Source: Pseudomonadota bacterium
GTDB lineage: Bacteria > Pseudomonadota > Alphaproteobacteria > Acetobacterales > Acetobacteraceae
DNA length: 6,063 bases
Assembly (NCBI GenBank): GCA_023390705.1
Contig: JAEWCI010000606.1
Location: forward strand, 1 to 6,063
Direction: 5' to 3'
The position numbers were made by a program, and so were the translations under genes. Under the pieces are notes generated by a model. The model was not told the DNA's origin and did no database searches. It saw nothing but the letters and a program-made list of their open reading frames with translations. Each line of letters starts with the position of its first letter. The stretch's first letter is position 1. This document shows positions 1 through 5,481 of this stretch, one piece after another.

Positions 1-1500
1 CTGCTGGAAGCCGGCGGCCCGGACCGCGCCCCCTGGAGCCACATTCCCGCCGGCTTCTACCGCAACATCTATAACGAAAAGGTCTCCTGGCAGTACCGGA
101 CGGAGCCGGTACCCTTCTTCGACGGCCGCCAGGTGAACTGGCCGCGCGGCAAGACGCTGGGCGGCTCCTCGGCGATCAACGGGCTGATCTATATCCGCGG
201 CCAGAAGGAGGATTTCGACCTCTGGCGGCAGATGGGCAATCCCGGCTGGTCCTATGCCGATGTCCTGCCCTTCTTCCGCAAGGCCGAGGACCAGGAACGC
301 GGTGCCGACGAATACCACGGCAGCGGCGGCCCGCTGGCGGTCAGCGACCTGCGTGCCCGGCACGAGCTGCACGACGCCTTCATCGAAGGCGCGGTGGAGG
401 CGGGCTACAAACGCAACCCGGATTTCAACGGCGCCGAGCAGGAGGGCGTCGGCCCGCTGCAACTGACGGTGCGCGGCAGGCGGCGCTGCAGCACCGCGGT
501 GGGCTATCTGCGCCCGGCGCTGGGCCGGCCGCAATTGCAGGTGGAAACCCATGCCCTGACCCGGCGCGTGCTGTGCGAGGGGCTGCGTGCCATCGGCGTG
601 GAATACCAGCAGCACGGCCTGACGCAGCGCGCGCGGGCGCGGCGGGAGGTGCTGCTCTGCGGCGGCGCCATCAACTCGCCGCAACTGCTGCAGCTTTCCG
701 GCATCGGGCCGGGCGCGCTGCTGCAGGAGATGGGCGTGGAGGTGGGGCACCACCTGCCCGGCGTGGGGGAGAACCTGCAGGACCACCTCGGCGCCCGGCT
801 GGTGTACAGGTGCCGCCGCGCCAACACGCTGAACGAGGTGTTCCACAGCCCCTTCCGCCAGGCCTGGGCCGGCATGCAGTGGATGCTGACGCGGCGCGGC
901 GCGCTGATGATGGGCGCGGCGCCGATGGGCCTTTTCGTGCGGACGCGGCCGGAACTGGCCAGCCCGGACGTGCAGTACCAGTTCCTCGCCGGCAGTTCCT
1001 CCTACAGCGGCGGGCCGATGCACGAATTCCCCGGCTGCACCATGATCGCCATCCCCTGCCGGCCGGAAAGCCGCGGCTGGCTGCGCATCACCAGCCCCGA
1101 CCCGGCACGGCCGCCGGCGATGCAGCCCAACTACCTGGCGACCCAGAACGACCGCGATACCATGGTGGCGGGGCTGCGCGTCGCGCGGAAGGTGCTGAAC
1201 ACCAGGGCGATGCAGCGCCTGCTGACCGAGGAATTCATGCCCGGCCCGGCGACGGAGAGCGATGCCGACTGGCTGGACTACGTGAAGCAGACCGCCGGCA
1301 CCACCTTCCATCCCACCAGCACCTGCATGATGGGCAGCCACCCGACCGCCGTGGTGGATGCCGAATTGCGCGTGCACGGCATGGGCGGGCTGCGGGTGGT
1401 GGACGCCTCCGTCATGCCGACGGTGGTATCCGGCAACACCAATGCCGCCGTCATCATGATAGCGGAGAAGGCGGCCGACATGATCCTGCGCGCGGTGTGA
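1..1500 (+). CDS. GMC-family FAD-dependent oxidoreductase (choline/alcohol dehydrogenase-like), 5'-truncated by window edge
   Basis: The frame is open from base 1 to the TGA at 1498-1500, giving 499 residues. It begins inside the FAD-binding Rossmann fold: LLEAGG at residues 1-6 is the strand whose Glu normally binds the ADP ribose, so roughly 35 N-terminal residues including the GxGxxG loop lie off the left edge. The family's first signature starts at G50 (GKTLGGSSAIN), and the second matches at 222-236 (GAINSPQLLQLSGIG). The C-terminal catalytic region has FHP at 436-438 (His437 as the likely catalytic base) and a GNTNAA segment with Asn481 as the likely partner. GMC enzymes oxidise alcohols or polyols using FAD. 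The substrate is not readable here; choline dehydrogenase (BetA) is the nearest well-known relative, but no betaine genes are adjacent. A GTG at 133 is internal, because homology continues upstream of it. The usual HPxGTC motif reads HPTSTC. Confidence 0.93.
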   Translation: MLEAGGPDRAPWSHIPAGFYRNIYNEKVSWQYRTEPVPFFDGRQVNWPRGKTLGGSSAINGLIYIRGQKEDFDLWRQMGNPGWSYADVLPFFRKAEDQERGADEYHGSGGPLAVSDLRARHELHDAFIEGAVEAGYKRNPDFNGAEQEGVGPLQLTVRGRRRCSTAVGYLRPALGRPQLQVETHALTRRVLCEGLRAIGVEYQQHGLTQRARARREVLLCGGAINSPQLLQLSGIGPGALLQEMGVEVGHHLPGVGENLQDHLGARLVYRCRRANTLNEVFHSPFRQAWAGMQWMLTRRGALMMGAAPMGLFVRTRPELASPDVQYQFLAGSSSYSGGPMHEFPGCTMIAIPCRPESRGWLRITSPDPARPPAMQPNYLATQNDRDTMVAGLRVARKVLNTRAMQRLLTEEFMPGPATESDADWLDYVKQTAGTTFHPTSTCMMGSHPTAVVDAELRVHGMGGLRVVDASVMPTVVSGNTNAAVIMIAEKAADMILRAV

Positions 1501-1562
1501 CCGCCACGCGGCCGCACCCTTCGCGGCGGTGGCACCAGGGCCGCTGCCGGCCCGGCAGGAGG

Positions 1563-1590
1563 GGCAGTTGACCGGGATCGATCAACTGCC
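1563..1590. terminator. Inverted repeat between convergent genes, candidate bidirectional terminator
   Basis: A perfect 9-bp inverted repeat (GGCAGTTGA at 1563-1571, TCAACTGCC at 1582-1590) encloses a 10-base loop. It sits 62 bases after the oxidoreductase stop and 7 bases beyond the end of the binding-protein gene, which runs toward it. The placement fits a shared terminator for two convergent transcripts. Neither strand shows a T-run after the stem, so it would be an atypical intrinsic terminator or an RNA 3'-end stabiliser. A weaker 5-bp GC stem lies at 1511-1527. Confidence 0.45.
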
Positions 1591-1597
1591 GTCAGCA

Positions 1598-2590
1598 TCA
1601 GTCGGCGTATTGCCCGGCGGCCTGGATCACCGGGCGCCACTTGGCGATCTCGGCCTGCCAGAATTGCCGGTGCGCCTCGGGCGTCGCCTTCTCGGCGGAG
1701 ACCGGGGCGGTGCCGAGTTCGGCGAAGCGCTGGACCAGCCGCGGGTCGCGCAGCGCCACCTGAAGCGCGGCGGAAAGCCGCTGCAGCACCGGCGCCGGAG
1801 TCCCCTTCGGCGCATAGATGCCGTGCCAGACCGAGACCTGGAAGGCCGGCAGGCCGGCTTCGGCCGAGGTCGGCACATTGGGCAGGGAGCCGACGCGCTG
1901 TTCGGTGGTGACGTTGAACACCTTGATGGCGCCGGCATTGATCTGCTCGGTGGTATTGGTGGTCTGGTCGCACATCAGGTCCACGCGGCCGGAGAGCAAT
2001 TCCTGCATCGCCGGGCCGGTGCCGCGGAAGGGCACGGTGGTCATCGCCTTGCCGATGGACGACATCAGCAGCAGGCCGCAGAGATGGCTGGCGGCGCCGA
2101 TGCCGGCATTGGCGTAGTTCAGGTTCTCGCCCTCGCGCCGGATCACCGCGATGGCTTCCTGCAACGTGTTGGCGGGGAAGTCCTTGCGCGCCACCAGCGT
2201 CATCGGCACTTCCGTCACCAGGCCCACCGTCTCGAAGCCACCCACCGGGTCGTAGGACAGGCGGCGGTAGAGGGTGGGCGTGGTGGCCATGCCGATATGG
2301 TGCAGCAGCAGCGTGTAGCCATCCGGCCGGGCCTGGGCGACGCGCTGCGCGCCGATGGTGCCGCCGGCGCCGCCGACATTCTCCACCACCACGGTCTGGC
2401 CCAGTTCGCGGCCCATCGCCTCGGCCACCAGGCGGGTCACGGTATCGGTGGGGCCGCCGGCGGCGAAGGGCACGATCATGGTGATGGTGCGGGTCGGGTA
2501 GGTCGCCTGGGCGCCGGCGCCACGCGCCAGCCAGGGGGCGGCGAGGGAGCCGGCGGCAAGCGCCAGCAGGGGACGGCGGGTAACAGTCAT
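1598..2590 (-). CDS. Bug/TctC-family tripartite tricarboxylate transporter substrate-binding protein, periplasmic
   Basis: The gene encodes 330 residues, typical for the family. The N-terminus is a signal peptide: T-R-R-P-L-L at residues 4-9, a hydrophobic Ala/Leu core, then an AQA cleavage site, with the mature protein starting about residue 30 (TYPTRTI). The twin Arg before the core makes Tat export possible, though Sec is not excluded. Family hallmarks follow in order: IVPFAAGGPTD (39-49), LGQTVVVEN (63-71), GGAGGTIGA (73-81), ARPDGYTLL (87-95), and FRGTGP with LLSGRVDLMCD (188-208). These proteins capture small carboxylates or other organic acids in the periplasm for a TctAB permease. No tctA or tctB is in the window, so it looks like an orphan receptor of the kind numerous in Burkholderiales and Acetobacteraceae. 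The ligand is unknown. ATG at 2590 is preferred over a GTG at 2599 because GGAG at 2599-2602 lies 8 bases before the ATG and would overlap the GTG. Confidence 0.93.
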   Translation of the reverse strand: MTVTRRPLLALAAGSLAAPWLARGAGAQATYPTRTITMIVPFAAGGPTDTVTRLVAEAMGRELGQTVVVENVGGAGGTIGAQRVAQARPDGYTLLLHHIGMATTPTLYRRLSYDPVGGFETVGLVTEVPMTLVARKDFPANTLQEAIAVIRREGENLNYANAGIGAASHLCGLLLMSSIGKAMTTVPFRGTGPAMQELLSGRVDLMCDQTTNTTEQINAGAIKVFNVTTEQRVGSLPNVPTSAEAGLPAFQVSVWHGIYAPKGTPAPVLQRLSAALQVALRDPRLVQRFAELGTAPVSAEKATPEAHRQFWQAEIAKWRPVIQAAGQYAD

Positions 2591-2598
2591 GCAAGCCA

Positions 2599-2602
2599 CT
2601 CC
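2599..2602 (-). promoter_or_regulatory. Ribosome binding site of the Bug/TctC gene (decides the start)
   Basis: On the minus strand GGAG is followed by 8 bases and then ATG at 2590. The alternative in-frame GTG at 2597-2599 shares a base with this GGAG and has no usable Shine-Dalgarno of its own, so the ATG start (330 residues) is the better choice. Confidence 0.6.
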
Positions 2603-2625
2603 AGGGAACCGGCTGAACAGGGCCG

Positions 2626-2650
2626 AAAAAGCGTCCGATTCGAGAACGCC
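2626..2650 (-). terminator. Candidate intrinsic terminator downstream of lepA
   Basis: Read on the minus strand, GGCGTTC (2650-2644) can pair with GGACGCT (2636-2630) across a 7-base loop. The pairing includes two G-U wobbles and runs straight into five T residues (2630-2626). It lies about 65 bases past the lepA stop and about 35 bases before the Bug/TctC start. The short stem makes it a modest terminator. If it works, the downstream gene's promoter must overlap it or lie upstream of it, and I could not identify a convincing one. Confidence 0.4.
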
Positions 2651-2687
2651 TTACGGATAATCAGGTTTTGAAGGCGATGGACCCTTT

Positions 2688-2715
2688 CGGCCGGCCGCTT
2701 CGCCACCGCCGGCCG
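2688..2715 (-). terminator. GC-rich hairpin abutting the lepA stop codon
   Basis: A perfect 8-bp inverted repeat, CGGCCGGC (2688-2695) and GCCGGCCG (2708-2715), encloses a 12-base loop and begins on the base directly after the lepA TAA. No U-run follows on the minus strand. It could be a 3'-end stabilising stem, or it could act with the weaker U-tailed hairpin at 2626-2650. In DNA this GC-rich, a chance match is possible. Confidence 0.35.
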
Positions 2716-4521
2716 TTACGCATCCATCTTCAGCGCGGCGATGAAGGCGCTCTGCGGGATTTCGACCTTGCCGAATTGCCGCATGCGCTTCTTGCCTTCC
2801 TTCTGCTTCTCCAGCAGCTTGCGCTTGCGGGTGATGTCGCCGCCATAGCACTTCGCCGTCACGTCCTTGGACAGCGCCGATATCGTCTCACGCGCGATGA
2901 CCCGGCCGCCGATCGCCGCCTGGATGGGGATCTTGAAGAGCTGGCGGGGGATCAGCTCCTTCAGCTTCTCGCAGATCTGCCGGCCGCGCCGTTCCGCCTG
3001 GCTGCGGTGCGCCATGAAGGAAAGCGCGTCCACCGGCTCCGCATTCACCAGGATGGAGATCTTCACCAGGTCGCCTTCCTGGTAGCCGTCCATCTGGTAG
3101 TCGAAGCTGGCATAGCCGCGGGAGACGGATTTCAGCCTGTCGTAGAAGTCGAACACCACCTCGTTCAGCGGCAGGCGGTACACCGCCATGGCGCGGTTGC
3201 CGACATAGGTGAGTTCCACCTGCTGGCCGCGGCGGTCGCTGCACAGGGTCAGCACCGCGCCCAGGTAGTCGTCCGGCACCATGATGGTGGCCTTGATCCA
3301 GGGTTCCTCGATGCTGTCGATGAGGCTGCCGTCCGGCATGTCGGCCGGGTTGTGCAGCTCGATCAGCTCGCCGTTCGTCTTCTTCAGCTTGTAGACGACG
3401 CTGGGCGCGGTCGCGATCAGGTCCAGGTCGAATTCGCGCGAGAGCCGTTCCTGAATGATCTCCAGGTGCAGCAGGCCGAGGAAGCCGCAGCGATAGCCGA
3501 AGCCGAGCGCCGCCGAGGTTTCCGGTTCGTAGTGGAAGCTGGCGTCGTTCAGCCGCAGCTTGCCCAGGGATTCGCGCAGCTTCTCGAAATCGTCGGCATC
3601 CACGGGGTAGAGGCCGCACCAGACCACGGGGATGCTCGGCTTGAAGCCGGGCAGGGGCTCGCTGGCGGGGTTGCGGTCATCGGTGATGGTGTCGCCGACA
3701 TTGGTGTCCGCCACCGTCTTGATGGCCGCGGTGACATAGCCCATCTCGCCCGGGCCCAGGCTGTCCACCGCCACCATCTTGGGCGTGAAGACGCCCACCT
3801 GCTCGACGGTGTGGACGGCGCCGTTCGACATCATGCGGATCTTCTGGCCCTTGCGCAGGTGCCCGTCCTTCACCCGCACCAGCACGACGACGCCGAGATA
3901 GGGGTCGTACCAGCTGTCCACCAGCAGCGCCTTGGTGGTGGTGGCGGCATCGCCCTTCGGCGGCGGCAGGCGGGTGACAATGGCTTCCAGCACGCCTTCG
4001 ATGTTCAGCCCGGTCTTGGCGCTGATCTCCACCGCGTCGGAGGCATCCAGCCCGATCACGTCCTCGATCTGCTGCTTCACCCGCTCCGGCTCCGCCGCCG
4101 GCAGGTCGATCTTGTTGAGGACCGGGACGATCTCATGGTTCGCGTCTATCGCCTGGTAGACATTGGCCAGGGTCTGCGCCTCGACCCCCTGCGAGGCATC
4201 GACCACCAGCAGGCTGCCCTCGCAGGCGGCCAGGCTGCGGCTCACCTCATAGGCGAAATCCACATGGCCGGGCGTGTCCATCAGGTTGAGGACATAGGTT
4301 TCCCCGTCCTTCGCCTGGTAGTGCAGCCGGACGGTCTGCGCCTTGATGGTGATGCCGCGCTCCCGCTCCAGCTCCATGTTGTCGAGGAGCTGGTCCTTCA
4401 TCTCGCGCGCCGCGACCGTGCCGGTGGCCTGGATCAGCCGGTCCGCCAGGGTGGACTTGCCATGGTCGATATGCGCGATGATGGAGAAGTTGCGGATACG
4501 GCTGAGCGGCGTGTCGGTCAT
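2716..4521 (-). CDS. lepA: Elongation factor 4 (LepA), ribosome-associated translational GTPase
   Basis: The gene encodes 601 residues, matching the usual LepA length of about 600. GTPase motifs are all intact: G1 AHIDHGKST (16-24), the switch I segment ERGITIKAQ (54-62), G3 DTPGHVDF (82-89) with the catalytic His86, G4 NKID (136-139) and G5 SAK (167-169). EF-G-like domains follow. The LepA-specific C-terminal domain is clear from about 525, with PRQLFKIPIQAAIGG and then YGGDITRKRKLLEKQKEGKK at about 559-578. EF4 binds ribosomes, promotes back-translocation in vitro and affects initiation and ribosome assembly in vivo; it is usually dispensable in rich conditions. The frame stays open 32 codons upstream of the chosen ATG, but those residues are low-complexity Pro/Gly/Ser and unlike LepA. 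The start MTDTPLSRIRNFSIIAHIDH matches the family, and a weak GGA lies just ahead of it. The gene is transcribed away from rpmI. Confidence 0.97.
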   Translation of the reverse strand: MTDTPLSRIRNFSIIAHIDHGKSTLADRLIQATGTVAAREMKDQLLDNMELERERGITIKAQTVRLHYQAKDGETYVLNLMDTPGHVDFAYEVSRSLAACEGSLLVVDASQGVEAQTLANVYQAIDANHEIVPVLNKIDLPAAEPERVKQQIEDVIGLDASDAVEISAKTGLNIEGVLEAIVTRLPPPKGDAATTTKALLVDSWYDPYLGVVVLVRVKDGHLRKGQKIRMMSNGAVHTVEQVGVFTPKMVAVDSLGPGEMGYVTAAIKTVADTNVGDTITDDRNPASEPLPGFKPSIPVVWCGLYPVDADDFEKLRESLGKLRLNDASFHYEPETSAALGFGYRCGFLGLLHLEIIQERLSREFDLDLIATAPSVVYKLKKTNGELIELHNPADMPDGSLIDSIEEPWIKATIMVPDDYLGAVLTLCSDRRGQQVELTYVGNRAMAVYRLPLNEVVFDFYDRLKSVSRGYASFDYQMDGYQEGDLVKISILVNAEPVDALSFMAHRSQAERRGRQICEKLKELIPRQLFKIPIQAAIGGRVIARETISALSKDVTAKCYGGDITRKRKLLEKQKEGKKRMRQFGKVEIPQSAFIAALKMDA

Positions 4522-4588
4522 GGCATTCCGGCTGGGGGACGACCCCGAGGGGGTGGCGGGGCAGGGGCCGCACGCCTTATTCCCGGGG

Positions 4589-4617
4589 GAGATAGGGCAG
4601 GCGGGGCGCAAGTCCAA
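4589..4617 (-). promoter_or_regulatory. Candidate lepA promoter
   Basis: On the minus strand TTGGAC (4617-4612) and TATCTC (4594-4589) are separated by exactly 17 bases. With the preceding bases they read CTTGGAC and CTATCTC, resembling the alphaproteobacterial CTTGAC-N17-CTATAT pattern. The match to the canonical hexamers is only partial. Transcription would start near 4582 and leave a leader of about 60 bases, which can form a GGGG/CCCC stem (4535-4546) shortly before the start codon. Confidence 0.4.
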
Positions 4618-4659
4618 GCAGCAACTCCCGGGGATCGGCAGGGCTCCCGCCCGCGACCC

Positions 4660-4688
4660 TTGCCGTGCCGGCCCGCCGCCGCTATAGG
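4660..4688 (+). promoter_or_regulatory. Candidate promoter of the rpmI-rplT operon
   Basis: TTGCCG (4660-4665) and TATAGG (4683-4688) are separated by exactly 17 bases, each matching four of six positions of the housekeeping sigma consensus. The flanking bases give CTTG and CTATAG, the form common in alphaproteobacterial ribosomal promoters. A start near 4695 would leave a leader of about 90 bases before rpmI. It is the most promoter-like site in the 263-base gap and lies back to back with the lepA candidate; the two -35 boxes are about 42 bases apart. Confidence 0.6.
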
Positions 4689-4701
4689 CCCGCCCCTCTC
4701 T

Positions 4702-4778
4702 CCACGCGCCCGGGCCTGTAGGGCATGCCCGGCCGTGGTTCCGTGCGTCCTCCGGGGCGCGCTTTTCCGGCCAGGAGG
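4702..4778 (+). promoter_or_regulatory. Structured rpmI leader with possible Shine-Dalgarno-blocking pairing
   Basis: Two foldable elements lie between the promoter candidate and rpmI. The first is an interrupted stem: CCACG (4702-4706) with CGTGG (4734-4738), and inside it CCGGGC (4710-4715) with GCCCGG (4727-4732) around an 11-base loop. The second is CCTCC (4749-4753), complementary to the GGAGG of the rpmI ribosome binding site (4774-4778), which could hide it; the alternative CCGG/CCGG pairing (4752-4755 with 4767-4770) would leave it free. L20 is known to repress its own operon through mRNA structure in E. coli and Bacillus. Applying that here is inference, and chance pairing is common at this GC content. 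Confidence 0.3.
4773..4778 (+). promoter_or_regulatory. Strong Shine-Dalgarno of rpmI
   Basis: AGGAGG is followed by 6 bases and the ATG at 4785. It sets the start of L35 and rules out the in-frame ATG at 4725, which would add 20 residues unlike L35. Confidence 0.85.
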
Positions 4779-4784
4779 TCCGAA

Positions 4785-4991
4785 ATGCCCAAGATGAAGA
4801 CGAAGTCTTCGGTGAAGAAGCGCTTCAAGCTCACCGCCACCGGCAAGGTGCTGGCCGGCCCGGGCAAGAAGCGGCACAACCTTTCCGCCCGCTCCTCCAA
4901 GGTGAAGCGGCAGAACACCGGCACCCAGGTGCTGCGCCACCAGGACGCGCTGACCGTCAAGCAGTGGCTGCCCTACGGTCTGGATCGCTGA
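4785..4991 (+). CDS. rpmI: 50S ribosomal protein L35 (bL35)
   Basis: The gene encodes 68 very basic residues, close to the family's usual 64-67. The N-terminus MPKMKTKSSVKKRFKLTATGK is the classic L35 start; KKRHNLSARSSKVKR in the middle and a hydrophobic end (VKQWLPYGLDR) complete the fold. L35 is a small rRNA-binding protein of the large subunit. It is the first gene of a + strand cluster with rplT and pheS, and its TGA is immediately followed by the rplT ribosome binding site, so the two are probably translated together. infC, which precedes rpmI in E. coli and Bacillus, is absent here; the divergent lepA takes that place. Confidence 0.97.
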   Translation: MPKMKTKSSVKKRFKLTATGKVLAGPGKKRHNLSARSSKVKRQNTGTQVLRHQDALTVKQWLPYGLDR

Positions 4992-4997
4992 AGGAGG
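4991..4997 (+). promoter_or_regulatory. Shine-Dalgarno of rplT overlapping the rpmI stop
   Basis: AAGGAGG begins on the last base of the rpmI TGA and lies 8 bases before the rplT ATG at 5006. A ribosome terminating on rpmI would cover this site, which favours coupled translation and equal amounts of L35 and L20. Confidence 0.8.
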
Positions 4998-5005
4998 ACT
5001 GAGCC

Positions 5006-5380
5006 ATGGCACGTGTGAAGCGCGGCGTTACCGCCCATGCCCGCCACAAGAAGGTCCTCAAGCTCGCCAAGGGCTATGTCGGCCGTTCCTCCACCAACTA
5101 CCGCCCCGCGCTGGAGCGGGTCGAGAAGGCGCTGCAATACGCCTATCGCGACCGCCGCAACAAGAAGCGCGACTTCCGCGGGTTGTGGATCCAGCGGATC
5201 AACGCCGCGGTGCGCGAACATGGGCTGACCTATTCGCAGTTCATCGCCGGCATCAAGGCCGCGGGCGTCGAGATGGACCGCAAGATGATGGCCGCCATCG
5301 CCTTCGACGATCCCACCAGCTTCGCGGCGCTGGTCGAGAAAGCCCGCGCTGCCCGTCCTGCCGCTGCCCCGGCGGCCTGA
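5006..5380 (+). CDS. rplT: 50S ribosomal protein L20 (bL20)
   Basis: The gene encodes 124 residues. The family's basic N-terminal extension is complete (MARVKRGVTAHARHKKVLKL, then AKGYVGRSSTNYRPA), followed by YAYRDRRNKKRDFRGLWIQRINAA (about 46-69), the L20 signature region, and the globular rRNA-binding C-terminal part. L20 is an early assembly protein of the large subunit and in several bacteria represses its own operon. The final ten or so residues are an Ala/Pro-rich tail (ARPAAAPAA), making it slightly longer than the usual 117-119. It lies 14 bases after rpmI and 101 bases before pheS. Confidence 0.97.
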   Translation: MARVKRGVTAHARHKKVLKLAKGYVGRSSTNYRPALERVEKALQYAYRDRRNKKRDFRGLWIQRINAAVREHGLTYSQFIAGIKAAGVEMDRKMMAAIAFDDPTSFAALVEKARAARPAAAPAA

Positions 5381-5390
5381 CACCACCCTT

Positions 5391-5403
5391 CCTTCCGGGA
5401 AGG
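5391..5403 (+). other. Short hairpin just after rplT
   Basis: CCTTC (5391-5395) and GAAGG (5399-5403) form a 5-bp stem with a 3-base loop, 10 bases past the rplT stop. Alone it is too weak to be a terminator. It may belong to the same 3'-end structure as the larger hairpin at 5416-5442. Confidence 0.3.
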
Positions 5404-5415
5404 CTGAAGACAGCG

Positions 5416-5442
5416 AGGGCCGCTCCCGGCGGGGGCGGCCCT
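5416..5442 (+). terminator. Strong GC hairpin in the rplT-pheS gap: terminator or attenuator candidate
   Basis: AGGGCCGCTCCC (5416-5427) pairs with GGGGGCGGCCCT (5431-5442) across a 3-base GGC loop, a 12-bp stem with one G-U wobble. It is the most stable structure in any gap here. Only one further T follows, so termination may be partial. It sits about 40 bases before pheS. Partial termination would lower pheS relative to the ribosomal genes. No Phe-rich leader peptide precedes it, so classic phenylalanine attenuation is not supported. Confidence 0.55.
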
Positions 5443-5481
5443 TCGCGCGTGTGGAACCCGAATAAGCCAAAGGCTGCAACC

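Noticed and set aside
133..135. GTG at 133 as the true start of the GMC oxidoreductase
   Set aside because: The frame upstream to base 1 encodes family sequence, including LLEAGG of the FAD-binding fold, so the gene simply begins outside the window.
1529..2671. A 380-codon + strand frame opposite the Bug/TctC gene
   Set aside because: Same shadow pattern. The minus-strand frame has a signal peptide and all family motifs, and the plus-strand frame has none.
4425..4617. An N-terminal extension of LepA by 32 residues
   Set aside because: The extra residues are Pro/Gly/Ser-rich and unlike LepA, they would run across the promoter candidate, and the family start fits ATG at 4521.
2668..4797. A 709-codon open frame on the + strand, antisense to lepA
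   Set aside because: Its protein is a His/Leu/Asp/Arg/Gly-rich composition typical of a GC-rich antisense shadow. It has no recognisable domain, and it covers a complete lepA and the promoter region. Long stop-free antisense frames are expected at this GC content.
5381..5481. A pheM-like Phe-rich leader peptide ahead of pheS
   Set aside because: No start codon is followed by a run of TTC/TTT codons. The frames in this gap contain at most an isolated Phe.
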